Shown: piece by piece, positions 9,631 through 22,154 of the stretch
Numbering within the stretch: the first letter of the stretch is position 1
How the letters are laid out: every line of letters starts with the position of its first letter
Source of the DNA: Saccharina japonica
Lineage: Eukaryota; Sar; Phaeophyceae; Laminariales; Laminariaceae
Length of the DNA: 64,000 bases
Direction of reading: 5' to 3'
NCBI GenBank assembly: GCA_008828725.1
Contig: MEHQ01001196.1
Location: 561,924 to 625,923 of the forward strand
Program-made: the position numbers and the translations under genes
Notes under the pieces: generated by a model
Seen by the model: only the letters and a program-made list of their open reading frames with translations
Databases searched by the model: none
Told to the model about the DNA's origin: nothing

Positions 9631-11306
9631 AAGGCAGGAAAGACGCGGGGCTAACGACGTACTGTTTCTTTTTAGATGTACAGAAGGCCTACGATACAGT
9701 ATGGAGAAATGGGCTGTGGAAAAAGTTGTGGGAAATAGGGATAAGAGGAAAGATGTGGAGAATGATGAAGAAGAAGACAGAATGTGCGACAAGTGCTGTG
9801 ATGTTGGACGGAGAAATATCGAAGTACGTTGATATCCTACAAGGAGTTGCACAGGGATGTACGCTATCACCTAACCTATTCAAGGTATACATTAATGACA
9901 TGATAGTAGCAGTAGAAGCAGCATCGCAGGGAGTCACGGTGGGGGAAGATACGGTGTCGGGATTGATGTTTGCTGATGATTTCGTTTGCATATCAGAAAC
10001 ACCCGAAGGACTGCAGAAACAAATAGAGAAGGCAATCGAGTACACCAGGAAGTGGAGAGTGACGGCGAACGTAAAAAAGTGCGCAGTAGTTGTATGTAAC
10101 GAAGATAAGGAGAGTCCGGTAACTTGTAAGTGGAAGTGGGGAGAAGATGAATTACCGATCGTAGACCAGTATACGTACCTTGGCGTAGAAATCTCAAAAG
10201 ATTGCTCTTGGGATGCACACATAAATAAAATAATAGGCAAGGGTAAGGCACACGTAGGCAAGATGGAAGCAGTCCTAACAGACTCGCACCTTGACACTAG
10301 AATTAAGAGATGTATACTGATGAATGTGATTGTACCAAAGCTAGAATATGCAGGAGAAGTATGGGAAGGGAACGCGAAGCTCGTAAAACAGCTGGAAACA
10401 GTACAGATGACAGCAGCTAAAAAAGTACTAGGATGCTCAAGTACGACGAGTAATACAGTATTGAGAGCAGAACTGGGAATTTACCCACTTAAGACAAATA
10501 GAGACGTGCGTAAGTTGAAATGGCAATATAAAGTAAAGAACATGCCAAATAAGAGGTTGCCAGCCATAGCCGATAAAGCTGTATGGGAGAAAGTAACCAA
10601 AGGGCGAGCTGGAATAAGGTGGGATAGCGTAGTCGAGAAAGTATGGAAGGACATAGGAAACCAAAAAGAGACGCTGGCCATAGATAAATTTAGCGGATAC
10701 AAGACAGACGTAAAAGAAAGGATAGAAAGAAGGGAAAGGCTAGCACTGAGAAAGAAGGTGGAAGGGGAAGAACACTTAGAGATGTACGGGGGGTTGAGAG
10801 AAGGAATAGGAATGAAAAGGTATCTGCACGGCCCAATGGACTTCGCGAAAAAGCTGAAACTGCGATTTCGTGTAGGGGACCTGGACCTGCCAGAAAGAAG
10901 AAGGAGGTATACCAGTAGCCGGGAGGAGGAGGAAGTAGATGCACAGATGTGCCCATGTGGCAAAGCCATAGAGAGTAGAGTTCACATAGTGGGAGAATGT
11001 GAAAGGTACAAGGAGGAAAGGGATGTGCTAGAGGAGGAGATGAGGAAAATAGACGAGTGTGACATGGAGCAGTTTGGTACACTAAATAGTAGCGATAAAA
11101 CGATCGCTATCTTAGGAGATAGATGGTGGCCACAGGCGGCGAAGCAGGAAGGGGATAAGATTAGCAAAAGGTTTCTTTGTAATATATGGAAACAACGTAA
11201 TGAGCGCCCAAGTGTTGGAGGTGTCTCTATTAGGAGTAGGATCGGTGCTCCGTCTCGAAAGGGATGCGTGGTCAATGGTCAAATGACTAAGGCAAGCAAC
11301 AAATAA
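9631..11306 (+). mobile_element. LINE reverse transcriptase ORF, 5'-truncated
   Basis: An open frame of about 560 codons ending at TAA 11304-11306. It begins inside the RT domain after a C-run; similarity to the minus-strand copy at 1-1392 starts at about 9631, so the upstream endonuclease and RT fingers are lost. RT motifs are FLDVQKAYDTVWRNGLWKKL, LQGVAQGCTLSPNLFKVYIND, GLMFADDFVCISET (catalytic FADD) and QYTYLGVEIS. Near the C-terminus, CPCGKAIESRVHIVGECERY looks like the CCHC-type zinc knuckle found after RT in many LINEs. It would reverse-transcribe its own RNA at a nicked target, but without the endonuclease it is not autonomous. The frame is unbroken, which suggests a recent insertion. 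The initiating ATG near 9612 is not native. Confidence 0.9.
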
Positions 11307-11522
11307 ATGAGTACGCCCTCCTTGTCGCCTCTCTTGGCGTTCTCAGCTGCATGCCGTAGCCAGCTCCACTCCGCTTCGGCCCTGTGCCACCTCGTCATGA
11401 AATGGTCTGCCGCCTCGCCGACCCCCCGATACCACACCCCACTCTTCTTAGCCGCCCTCGGCCATAGTACCGTCTCTGCTCCGAACAGTAAAGGGGAGCT
11501 GTCTGTGGAGCCCTCTGTCACT
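11307..11522 (-). repeat. Repeat with conserved antisense reading frame, copy 1
   Basis: About 210 bp nearly identical to 18575-18788. On the minus strand both copies keep an open frame with SSPLLFGAETVLWPRAAKK and GVWYRGVGEAADHFM followed by RWHRAEAE. Most differences between the copies are conservative in that frame, which suggests a piece of a transposon-encoded protein. I do not recognise the protein. Confidence 0.6.
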
Positions 11523-13410
11523 TTTGCAGAAGAATCGTTTTTTTTTATGACTTCGTCGGCAACCAGGTATCTTTTACATGTTGCATCAAAGAACTGATCT
11601 CGTTGTTGGCAGCTCTTGTTGATTCTGTAAATAGGAAGCGGGTAGAGCCACCCACACCTGTTTCAAGCACATCGGCACGGCTACCGACAATCGTTCGGGT
11701 CTCACAAGCCTCGAAAGAGGACACACCTACCGCCGTCCTCTATAGCAGATGCGGCAGACAGCGTCATTCAAAAAACAAAAATCACGATATGAGCAAGGCT
11801 TACCGTTTATGTACGTATCCATCTCTGTGTTTCTATGCACTGCTGCTGCTGCTGTGCTGCAACCAGAGCAGCAGCAAACGGCCAACATATATACCCGTAG
11901 CCGCATGCGTGCATGCATGCACAAAACCATGCCCCGCTCCCTCAACCACGATGATAGTGTCAGATCCATCGCAGAGTGCCGCAAGCAGCTCATGTATACA
12001 ACGTGAGCGGCACGCATCGCGTGGTGCACACTGACTGCTGCTGCGTACATGAACGAACAATCAGTTGTAGGTAATCGGTATAATACGTATGCGAGGATGA
12101 TGCCGTTGAGATATACCGTGATGTTGGTGTCTGCTGTGAACACAGAGTGTTCTCGAATTGTACACTTCCATGCGCAAGCTTTACGGATGCGCGTCTTGTG
12201 GTATACAACACTGCTGCTAACTGTGGCTACTTGCTGCTATACTGCTGCTGCTGTGCTGCTGCTGAAAATAATTTGTTGTGTCGGGATTTCAGAGCGCTCT
12301 GTCCGACGAAAGCAAACCCAACTCCGTCGACACTAAAAACGTGAAGTGGCCTGCAGTCAATCAGGAGGTACAGGAACAGAGTGCAATGGCGGGTGCAGGC
12401 AAGCTGTATTTCGAGCTACATAGTACGTAGCGAGCTGACCTGCAGGTCGAGTCACTCATCGAGTATTCGAAGATGGCTACGATCATACAAAATTCAGATA
12501 TGATATCGTATGACATGATCCAAAGTGTCACTCGAAGATTTAAGATCCATTCAACATTTTCGTTGGATATCCTTGTTCTTTCTTGGAAAGTTTTGTTCTT
12601 CGTTTCACGAATATCATGTGAGATGTCGAAAAAAAAAAAACGACCACCCTCGGTGTTCCCTATCTATCTATCTATTATATATAGTTCGTCTGGTGCCCAA
12701 AAAACAATACTTTAATCAAGTGATCTTTGATGCCCACTTTATCATAGCAACTTAGAGTGGAGCAAAAGCAAACAAAAAAAACATCATTTTTTTTCTCCCA
12801 CACATTCAAAGCACACGCTTCTCCCTACGCCGGCATGCCCGGCACCGTCTTCTTACGTCGCAGGCTGGCATACTGTAGTACAACTCGCACGTGCGCCGTG
12901 CTTGTCGCCATGGCCACAGCGATTCGCGGCTGCTCTACGTACGAGTATTGCAGCAGTGCGGTAGATTGTATATCGTCCATCCTCGCTTTGGTCGCCTACT
13001 CGTATCGTATTCCACCGCATAACAGGTACCAGGTAGCAGGTACCAGAGAGCACCAACAACTGTCCTCAAGTCAAGCACCGCCGCCGCCACCACCACCACC
13101 ACCACCACCAGCTGAGCACCAGTAGCGGCAGAAACGTGTCGCTGCTGTTGGTGGTGGTGGTTGTGTTTGCTGGTTTTGGTTTTGCAACAAATCTCGATCA
13201 CTCTCCAAGGGATGGCAAGAAATAGACCATTTTGTCGAATGCGGCGCAATGATATGATACCAGGTATCACATATACCAGGCTACGAGTAGCTCGTAGGTG
13301 CCGCGAGACACAATCATAGCTCTTCGTCGATACATCACGTTCAGCGATGCTCAGGTGACATGCTCATGTGGCATTCTCATGAGCCTGCGTCATGCTGTCA
13401 TCATGCTGTC
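11523..13410. other. Intergenic, microsatellite-rich, no gene seen
   Basis: Contains CTG/CAG runs (around 11840-11880 and 12210-12265) and a (CCA/CCG)n tract near 13080-13112 that yields poly-Pro or poly-Val frames. It also has scattered CAGGTACCAGGTA motifs. No exon-like coding block was recognised. Confidence 0.5.
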
Positions 13411-13417
13411 TGTGCAC

Positions 13418-13520
13418 GCACGTACGTACGTACATAAAATGTGCCTGTTGTATATACGTACGTACGAAAAAGGCTGCTGCAGCTGTACGTATTTATTTCT
13501 ATCATACGTACGTACTGGTA
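13418..13520. repeat. (CGTA)n microsatellite cluster
   Basis: Three short ACGTACGTACGT-type runs within 100 bp. The motif recurs singly across the window. Confidence 0.75.
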
Positions 13521-13524
13521 CGTA

Positions 13525-14215
13525 TTAGAGTACTGATGGCCTAAATACTCGGAGTACTTGAAGTATGAGCAGTACTGAAGGCCCAAATACTCCGGGTACT
13601 GGGAGTATGAGCAGTACTTATCCTCGAGTACAAGCAGTACTGGAGTAAAAACATCTAAATTACTCGGAGTACTCCCGAATATCGAGAGTATTGGACACCG
13701 AAATACTGCGAGTACACAAAGTACCTAAAATATGTTTTTTCTCGAAAATACTCTGATTATACTCCGAGGTAATGGGAGCAAATCTGTGAATTTTGAAATG
13801 CTATAAACGCCAGTCGCATGCTCCCAGAACCTGGGAGGAATGACGGCCGAGTCTTTAAAATGATGCAAAATGCTCCTTACGTACTTCACACTCCGAGTCT
13901 ACTCCGAGTATCGAGTACATTTCGTACTCCGAGTACTTAAGAGTATTAGAGTACTGGCGGCCTGAATACTCGGAGTACTTGGAGTATGATCAGTACTGAA
14001 GCCCCAAATACTCGGGAGTAAAAGGAGTACCCGCAGTATCGGACCCCGAATTACTCCGAGTACAAGCAGTATCGAGAGTGTTCATGCCCGAAATACTCCG
14101 AATACGAGCAGTATCCCGGAGTATCGAACCCCGAAATACTCCGAGTAGACGAAGTACCTGAAGTATTTTATCTCCAATACTCCTTACTTTACTCCAAGGT
14201 ACTCGGAGCATCTGT
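13525..14215. repeat. AGTACT / GAGTACTCGG palindromic repeat field
   Basis: Dense degenerate tandem repeats built on TACTCGGAGTAC and AGTACT, interrupted at 13735-13880 by less repetitive sequence. Most units are self-complementary, so either strand can fold into many small hairpins. No coding potential. Confidence 0.75.
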
Positions 14216-15208
14216 GGAATATTCGCAGTCAATTTGTTTCCTATTTATTCGTACATATTATTTTTTATTTGAGCCTTTATCATCTCCATTACTACTTGCT
14301 TTAATTGCCCTACCGCTGTGGGGGCGGGAGGGCCTCTTATTCCCTAGTATATATATGCTAACACGCGAGCCAGTTTTGCAAACATGTCTTCCCAATGAAA
14401 AGTGGGGGGCACGGCATAACGAACATGAGGGATTTTTTTATTGATCTGGTGGGAGCAATTCGCTCGGCGTGTTTTGCACCCTCTCTCTCTCCGTTGTGCC
14501 GTGTGTCCGAACATCGAATTCGAAATGTTTTCATTTGTCCGACGGGGAGGTGTAACGTGTACGCCACACGAACGGAATATCAATCTGATTAATTCATAAA
14601 CAAAGACGACGACATCACCACATTACATTTATTTGCATTATCACCATCACCACCTCCTCCGCCATACACCGGTGGTATGATACCAGGTATACAAGGAAAT
14701 GAAGACAGAGTACGTAGTACGTAGTTCACTGCTCGTTGCGTGCTCTCATTGTTGCTAGCCTTTATCCTGTTCGCGGGGCGGCTCCATAGCTAAAATAAGC
14801 TGCCGCCTGCTCACATCTCGTGTTACCCACCTTCTGGGTCGGGGCTTGCCAGCCGCTATTACTATACAGCAATCGGCAATCAGTAAATGGTTGGAACTAC
14901 TGGCTTTTGCAAGACAGAGTTATTACGATATACGTAATGGTTTTCCTAGAAATACCAGCACGACGAGGAAAACTTCAACCGTAAAAAAAAACGTTGGTTG
15001 GATGACCCTCCGAAGATCATTGTTGCTTTTTTGTGGCGGGATCTGTATCGATAGTATCGCGTCCCTGTTTCGCGAAGTTAGTAAATTGCTGCCCGTCCCC
15101 AACCCAAACCATTACCATCTACACTACTGCTATTGACGGACGCTGAGCAGTTACTGGGCAACACCCACCACAAGCAGTAGTGGCCCAAGCAACGAACCTG
15201 GCAACATC
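14216..15208 (+). promoter_or_regulatory. Upstream flank of gene 1, conserved with gene 2 flank
   Basis: Segments near 14395-14530, 14755-14850 and 14975-15050 match 51080-51200, 51405-51505 and 52040-52115 upstream of gene 2, in the same order. Examples are GCTAGCC near 14755 and the run CCGTAAAAAAAAACGTTGG. This marks the duplicated upstream region and so probably holds the promoter. No clear TATA box or defined element was found. Confidence 0.5.
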
Positions 15209-15545
15209 ATGCGCCGCGAGAGGTGCTGCCACTGGACGGGAGCATGGTCGTCCTCTGCAGCCGCTCTCCTCATCAAGACGAGCATCGCCTGCTTCCTGAT
15301 CGTCTGCTGCAGTTCAACTGCTGCCGCTGATCCGAGCGGGGCCGTTACTACAGAAGAAGGTGTTATTACTCCTCGAATAAATGTTGCTGCTGCTGCTGCT
15401 GTTGCGGTTGAGGCACCATGCGACTACTTCGTGAAACAGGAGGAGATCGCCGGATTGGAGTTTTGTCCGCAGCTGGAGCCGTTGAAGCCCCTCCTGCTCG
15501 AGAACAAGCGTAGGCTGCTCAGGCTGGCGCTAGATGCAGTCGAGG
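15209..15545 (+). CDS. Gene 1 exon 1 (signal anchor, poly-Ala)
   Basis: ATG at 15209 aligns with ATG 52258 of gene 2. Encodes the hydrophobic leader, five consecutive GCT codons giving a short poly-Ala run, a CDYF..CPQ cysteine pair and a basic helix LLLENKRRLLRLALDAVE. Donor GAGG|GTAAGC at 15546, phase 1. The open frame that continues past the donor is intron read-through. Confidence 0.78.
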
Positions 15546-16166
15546 GTAAGCCGCGGGGAGGGTTCGCGTATTATGTCTGGTGCGAGGTTCGCTGCTACGG
15601 CAGTACAGTACAGTTCAGTACAGCACGCTTGCTAGCAGTACGTACGCGACATGTGATTATACTGTATGTTGAGATATATATATATATACTTCGTACGTTA
15701 TTTACAGCTACTCGTACAGCAGTACCAGGCAACAGCGAGGAACGCTAGTCTAAATGTATATGAAGTATTATTGTAGTTGGCGCCCCGCAGTAAAGTAGGT
15801 GTGGGACAAGGCAGCTTGAACCTGCATTATTGCCTCGTTTGCCTTATGCCGATGTAAGGATAAGGCCGAAACTGACCTGGAAGCGGGAGAAATCGCTTGG
15901 ACAACATATACCAGGTGTATACATATATTCATTGAGTTCAAAATCGGGACAACAAGCCGATCTGGCCCTCCTTATCTCTACGTTTGTCTCATCAGTGACT
16001 CCCCTGTTGCGGGGTACCCACCGTTGATGTTTTTAGGTATAGAACTTAAGAGCCTATCCACTAACAGTTACAATAATAGTACTCGTCGATGACGTCAGCA
16101 CCATAATAAACCGCGGGCCTTTTGTAGCCAAAATAGAAGATTCTTCACTGCTGCCGGGTACTATTT

Positions 16167-16204
<38 letters not shown>

Positions 16205-19200
16205 GCTGCTGTACGTACCTGTATTTCGACGCGTTCACCTCCGCCGATCGATGTTGTTCGCGCGCGTTGTTGCCGGTCTCGGCGACCATGCCGATCGAGC
16301 GAAGGGACCATCCCTTCCCAATTTTCAAAATGTTCAAATTTAATTTATACCGTTACCTATCTATGCTGTACAGCAGTTAGTTTTGACTACACTATGGTAA
16401 CAGCAGTATTAATAATTATAGACTGCTGCTGAAGATTACTTCTACTACTGCTGTACTCGCATCGTATGAGTTTTGATACCAGGTACCAGGTGTATTTATT
16501 TGTGAAGTACCAGGTAATCGTGTTAACTTTAGCGGAAGGTATGTCCTGGCGCTCTGTCTCTTGGGGACACTTGCCAAAGATGCGAAAGTGCGGAAAGGAT
16601 TCGACCCGAGATCAACGAAGAAGCACGGACGGTAGCATCACGTGGGGTGCGCCAGTTGCCCCGATAGCTATTTCGGCTACGAGTACCTATTCCGGTACAG
16701 CATTAGTCACGCTAAGTTACTTGTGATGCAAAAACGCACTCGCTGTTCGTCACGGCGGCAAAAGGCGGATTTTGGATTTTCCTGACGAAGAAAGTGCGAC
16801 CGCTGGATGGCATGGCTGAACGCTGTCGAACTGCTGTATTTACAGCAGTAATTGACTTAAATACCAAGAAGGTGCCACAGCAGTGACTGGTTGTAGTCTA
16901 GAACTTTACGACCTCATGATGTGGTAAAGCACAGGTAGGTGTAATACTATACGATAACCTGGCAGCTTTCTCCTTTGGCCGGGCTGGGCCAGAAGTACCA
17001 CAACAGCCTGCAACAGCAGCCCTTTTCTTTAATACAGGACAATGAACGATAGACCACGTTTCATCGGACCCTACCGATGGCACCTCTGTTATACTACTAC
17101 TGAATGAACTGAATACCTGGTACAGAAGAAGCACCCGCTCGCACAGTTAGTAGCATGTAACGTCGATGTGACGTCGAGGCTACTATTAACAATAATAAAC
17201 CCTGTCGGTGTGTACTAGCTGTGTATGATTTTTATATTAAACACTAAACCGTCATATCCACCCGTCGATATCCAGTTCACCCAGTCAGTGTCCGTGCTGA
17301 TTCTTCATCCTATACTTCGTGTAATATGTGTATGTGTATTCACATTCACAGTTATTTCTACATTTCTACCCCCGTCTACATCCAGCGCACCCAGTGTCCA
17401 TGCCGATTCTTCATATTATATCATACATAAGTGTGTGTGTTCTTCACAGTGTTAATTATATACCCCCGTCTACACTCAGCACACCCAGTGTCCATGCCGA
17501 TTCTTCATCTTATACAACACATACATATAGTACGCGTGTGTTATTCACAGCAGTCTTGCTATACCCCCGTCTACACCCAGCACACCCAGTGTCCAAGCCA
17601 ATTCTTCATCGTATATAACTAAATATATACGTGTGTGTTATTTATAGTTCTTTCTATACCCCCGTCTACATCCAGTACACCCAGTGTCCATGCCGATTCT
17701 TCATCTTAGTATTACAAGGTATGTGCGTGTTCTTCATAGTTCATTTTACGTATCCCCCTCTATGTGTGTGTGTGTGTGTGTTCTTCACATTAAACCTTCC
17801 TTTCTACCCGTCGACATCCAGCACACCCAGTTGTTGTTGTTGTCTTCACATTAAACCCGTTATTTCTACTCAACCACATCAGTACACCCAGTGCCTGTCC
17901 TGATTCCCAATCCTAGAGAGATACAAATTCTGTGGTCACAGACTGTGAAACAGAGAAAAACCAAAACAAAATAAACGCAAATTCATGGGTAAAGCAAGTG
18001 AGATGCGTAACGTATCGGGTACGAGAACACAGCGACACGAGCCGAACCAAAAAATAAGAACAAAAAAGACAAAATAAAACAAGCTCTGAAATGAAACAGA
18101 ATACAAATGACGCAGGGAGACAGAAGCGCCCCTAGACGAAAAGCACACGTGCCCAAGAGGAACAGATAACTGCTGCACGAGCGAGGCAACACGAAAAAAG
18201 AGAGAGACACCGGCATAGGGTGGAAACAAAGGGAGAAACAAGGCAAAAAAAGCAAGAAAGAAGACACGAGAGAGGAAAAGAGAAAAATAGTTCTCAAGGC
18301 AAGCTCAAGGCGATGGTAACAACAAGTTCCCGTCTCTGCTATAAAAACTGATACGGGGACCATGTCACACCTTCTGCCATCTCATTCCCACTCTAAAAAC
18401 AAAACGGTGTCAAGAGTTGATACTACCTGTGCCGCGCCCCCCCCAGTGAACACATCAACGGAAACAAATAATAGAATTCAAGGACTAGTCGAGCCGATAT
18501 CTGGCCACACGATCTATCATTTCGTTTCTGCATTCTTCGACAGCTGTATCAGTACGGCCGCCCCTGCCCCCCCCCCCCCTCTCCTGGTCGCCTCTCTTGG
18601 CGTCCTCAGCTGTATGCCGTAGCCAGCTCCTCTCCGCTTCGGCCCTGTGCCACCTCGCCATGAAATGGTCCGCCGCCTCGCCAACCCCCCGATACCACAC
18701 CCCCCTCTTTTTTGCCGCCCTCGGCCATAGTACCGTCTCTGCTCCGAACAGTAAAGGGGAGCTTTCTGTGGAGCCCTCTGTCGCTCGAAAAACCCTGAGG
18801 TCATCTGCTAGACATAGTGTCCGTGCCGATTCATCATCCTAAAAAGGTACCAGTTCTTATGTGGTCACAAAACTACGACACAGAGATACTACGCTCAGTG
18901 CAGTAAGCAGAGCAGGCAATGCAATGCCATATACGACAGGCAAGGCCTACCCTGCTAGCAATCCAGGCAGTGCATGCAAGAGAAAAAAAGAGAAAAGAAA
19001 GAAAAAAGCGAAAAGGAAAAATAGTAGAAAGCAAACATACTGAAGCAAATCAACAATCAAGCAACCATACCCCCGTTTGAATCCAGCACACCCGGTGTCC
19101 ATGCCGATTTTTCTCATCCTACGTAGAGAGACACGAACTCGGTGGTAAAAAAAACACGACACAGAGATATATTATGGTATTACATGTATTTGTAGTGTAT

Positions 19201-22119
19201 CAGCATGTAGAGTAGGGGAGGTAGGGCGTAAAAATAAGTGGTGAAATATTGCGCTGGCGGGCATTTCCCCCATATATTCCGTTGTTTTCACCACGAGCTG
19301 TATATAGGCGTAGTCCATGGTGCGGCTTGCCCGATCTGCCTCATATTATTCGACGTTTGACTCAACTTCCATGAAAGATTCAACGAAAAAGCTTTTTACT
19401 TTCATGGAAGTAAATTTTACTTCCACGAAAGTGTTCTTCACAAAAGTGTTTTTTACTTCCATGGAAGTGAAATTTTACTTCCACGGAAATGCTTTTACTT
19501 CCATGGAAGTTTTTTTTCTTCCATGAAGTGTTTTTTACTTAGGTGATTGGAGTGGAAGAAAATCATGTTTTGCTCACATATTATAGGTAAAACATGAAAG
19601 CGAGGGCATGCATTCACCCCTGCTCCCAGTTGGTACACCGTCCCACCCATCCCGATTACCAAACCGTGAACCAATTACAAACGGGATATCAAAAACCGTG
19701 TATTGCAGCGCGGAACCACACTACGAAGGCATGTTTAGTGGCCAACGACCCCCGCTTCAAACGAATACTTTCACGGAACCATGATTTTTTTTTTACTTCT
19801 ATTGAATTAGATACGGTTTACTTCCATGAATGAAAGTTTCCACATAATTCAATATACTTCCATGAAAGTAAAATAATATACAATGAAAGTAAACTTCACT
19901 TCCTTGGAAGAAAGTAAATAATTTTTCAAGTAGGTAAACTTCACTGATCACTTCCATGTAAGCGAAAAAACCTTCACGGAAGTAATTTTTCTTCCATGAA
20001 CGTTTCCACATAAGTCAATTTACTATACTTTTTGTTTCGTTCATGAATGCAAAAAAACTTTCATTACTTCCATGAAAGCAAATAAAATGTTTCATAGAAG
20101 TAAATTTAGTCCCATCAAAGAAAAAAACAACTTTTATGGCAGTAAATTTACTTCCGTGAAAGAAAGTAAAAACAAATTCATGAGAGTGAAAAAAATTACT
20201 TCCTGGAAGTAAAAAACAGTATAGGAAGTAAGTTTTTAGTTCCGGAAGTCAATGAAAAACAAAGTGTGTGGTGCACCCGGCTTCCCGCACCACGGGTTTT
20301 GTGTGCCGAAATGGTGCGGTGAATTTTGGGGACGGCTATTTCGCCGCAGGTGTTTGGATGTTGTGGCGGGGTTTTCATCAATTTAGGGGGGGGTCTGGTT
20401 CGCCGCATGAGATTTTTGTTCGGCGTGGTTTTCGCCAAAGTATGTCTGCTTATTGCCTTTTCACAAGTTTTTTGGTCGCCATAATGTGCTACTTTCCTTG
20501 CAATTAGCGTAACAATCCAAGCTAGCCGCGACCACGTCCACAAGAGCATAAAACGAGCACGTAGGACGTACGTTTTGAGCAATTTGACGCATGTATGTAA
20601 AAAAACGGCCTCTGGCGCCCCCCCGCGGTCTCTCGAGGCCCCCCTGCGGCGGGCGCATCTTGCCTACGGCGCGTGGGGCGGTGCCGCACCACGAGACGGA
20701 AGCCTAGTTTAGGCCCCGATGCAGAGTAGACAAGCAATGCAATGCCATGTCATCGAACTGGATACGACAGGTACGACATACCAGTACATGTACTCCTGGT
20801 ATATATTAAATCTAGATACGCTGAAAGAGCGCAAAAACGAAAGGGTTACGAGGACTACAACAATTCTTACAATATTATGGGGGACCATTGCATAGCAGCG
20901 CAGTATCTCTGTGTCGTAGTTCTGTGACCACACAAACAACTGGTAGCTCTCTAGGACGAAGAATCGGCACAGACACTGGGTGTGCTGGATGTCGACGGGT
21001 AGAAAGGACGGTTTAATGTGAAGAGCACGCACATACCGGTCAGTAGATAGGGGACCCACGGTACACACACATATATATCATATATTCCAGACATACAACG
21101 TACATACATATATATCATATATTACCGGGGATATCATATGTAGCAGTACGTCGAATCACAACAGCACTACTTCCTATATACGAGGTGTGGTCTAAGAAAT
21201 TGGGGCATCGACGTACAAATGTGACAAGTGAAAAAATGTTACTGAAAATGTCACTCAAGTGTTATATTATATTGCATGACAACACCAAAACATCGTTGTT
21301 TTTCTTTAATAAAAACATCATCTTTAACCCCACAAATGACTTTTAGTTTTCGCCCCCGTGTTCACTACTACACATACTCAACATGCTATTAAATACTACA
21401 GGTATACATCTATCCCCCACCACCTACCCTACGTACTAACCCCCACGCACCCTCACCTAAACACCTGTTGTTGACCTCGATATCATCGTTTCAGAATAAT
21501 CGCAGGCCTATACCCTTCACGAAATCGTATAATACCAGCAACGCATGCGATCTCAGCCGTCACGAAACCGTAAAACGTAAAATACGAACAACGCATGAAA
21601 ATCTCAGTAAAACAAACAGATTACAAATATTACTATTGTAACATATAGGGGCGTCCCGAAAAGTAATTTAGACACCTATCTACAATGGTCAGAATGGAAA
21701 AAACAATCGGAGCACTGCGATCGCTCACGATTTAGAACAAAACAAGTTATTTTTCTGAGTTTTTCAAAAAAACAATCACTTGGTTTTAAAGCCCCCCCCC
21801 CTGAGCCTCGGAGGGGGGGGTCTTTAAAACTAAGTGATTGGTTTTTGGAAAATTTCAAAAAACAATTGAAACAACTTGTTTTGTGCTAAATCGTCCAAGG
21901 ATCACAGTGCTCCGGTTGTTTTTTCCATTCTGATCATTTTAGATAGTTAGGTGTCGACAAAATATTTTTCGGACGCCCCTGATTGTAATAACATCGTTTG
22001 ATTGACCACCTCTTGCTTGATACAAACATTTCACCCCCAAAAACCTTGGAAATTCATGCAAAAACTAGAACCTCCTGTAAACCTGATAGGTTGGTTTATG
22101 CCTATCCCTGTTTGTTTCG

Positions 22120-22154
<35 letters not shown>

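Noticed and set aside
9689..11275. Minus-strand open frames over the plus-strand LINE
   Set aside because: Shadows of the RT frame with low-complexity Ser/Leu/Phe composition.
12757..13125. ORF ending in poly-Pro
   Set aside because: The tail comes from a (CCA/CCG)n microsatellite and the rest lacks similarity or splice context.
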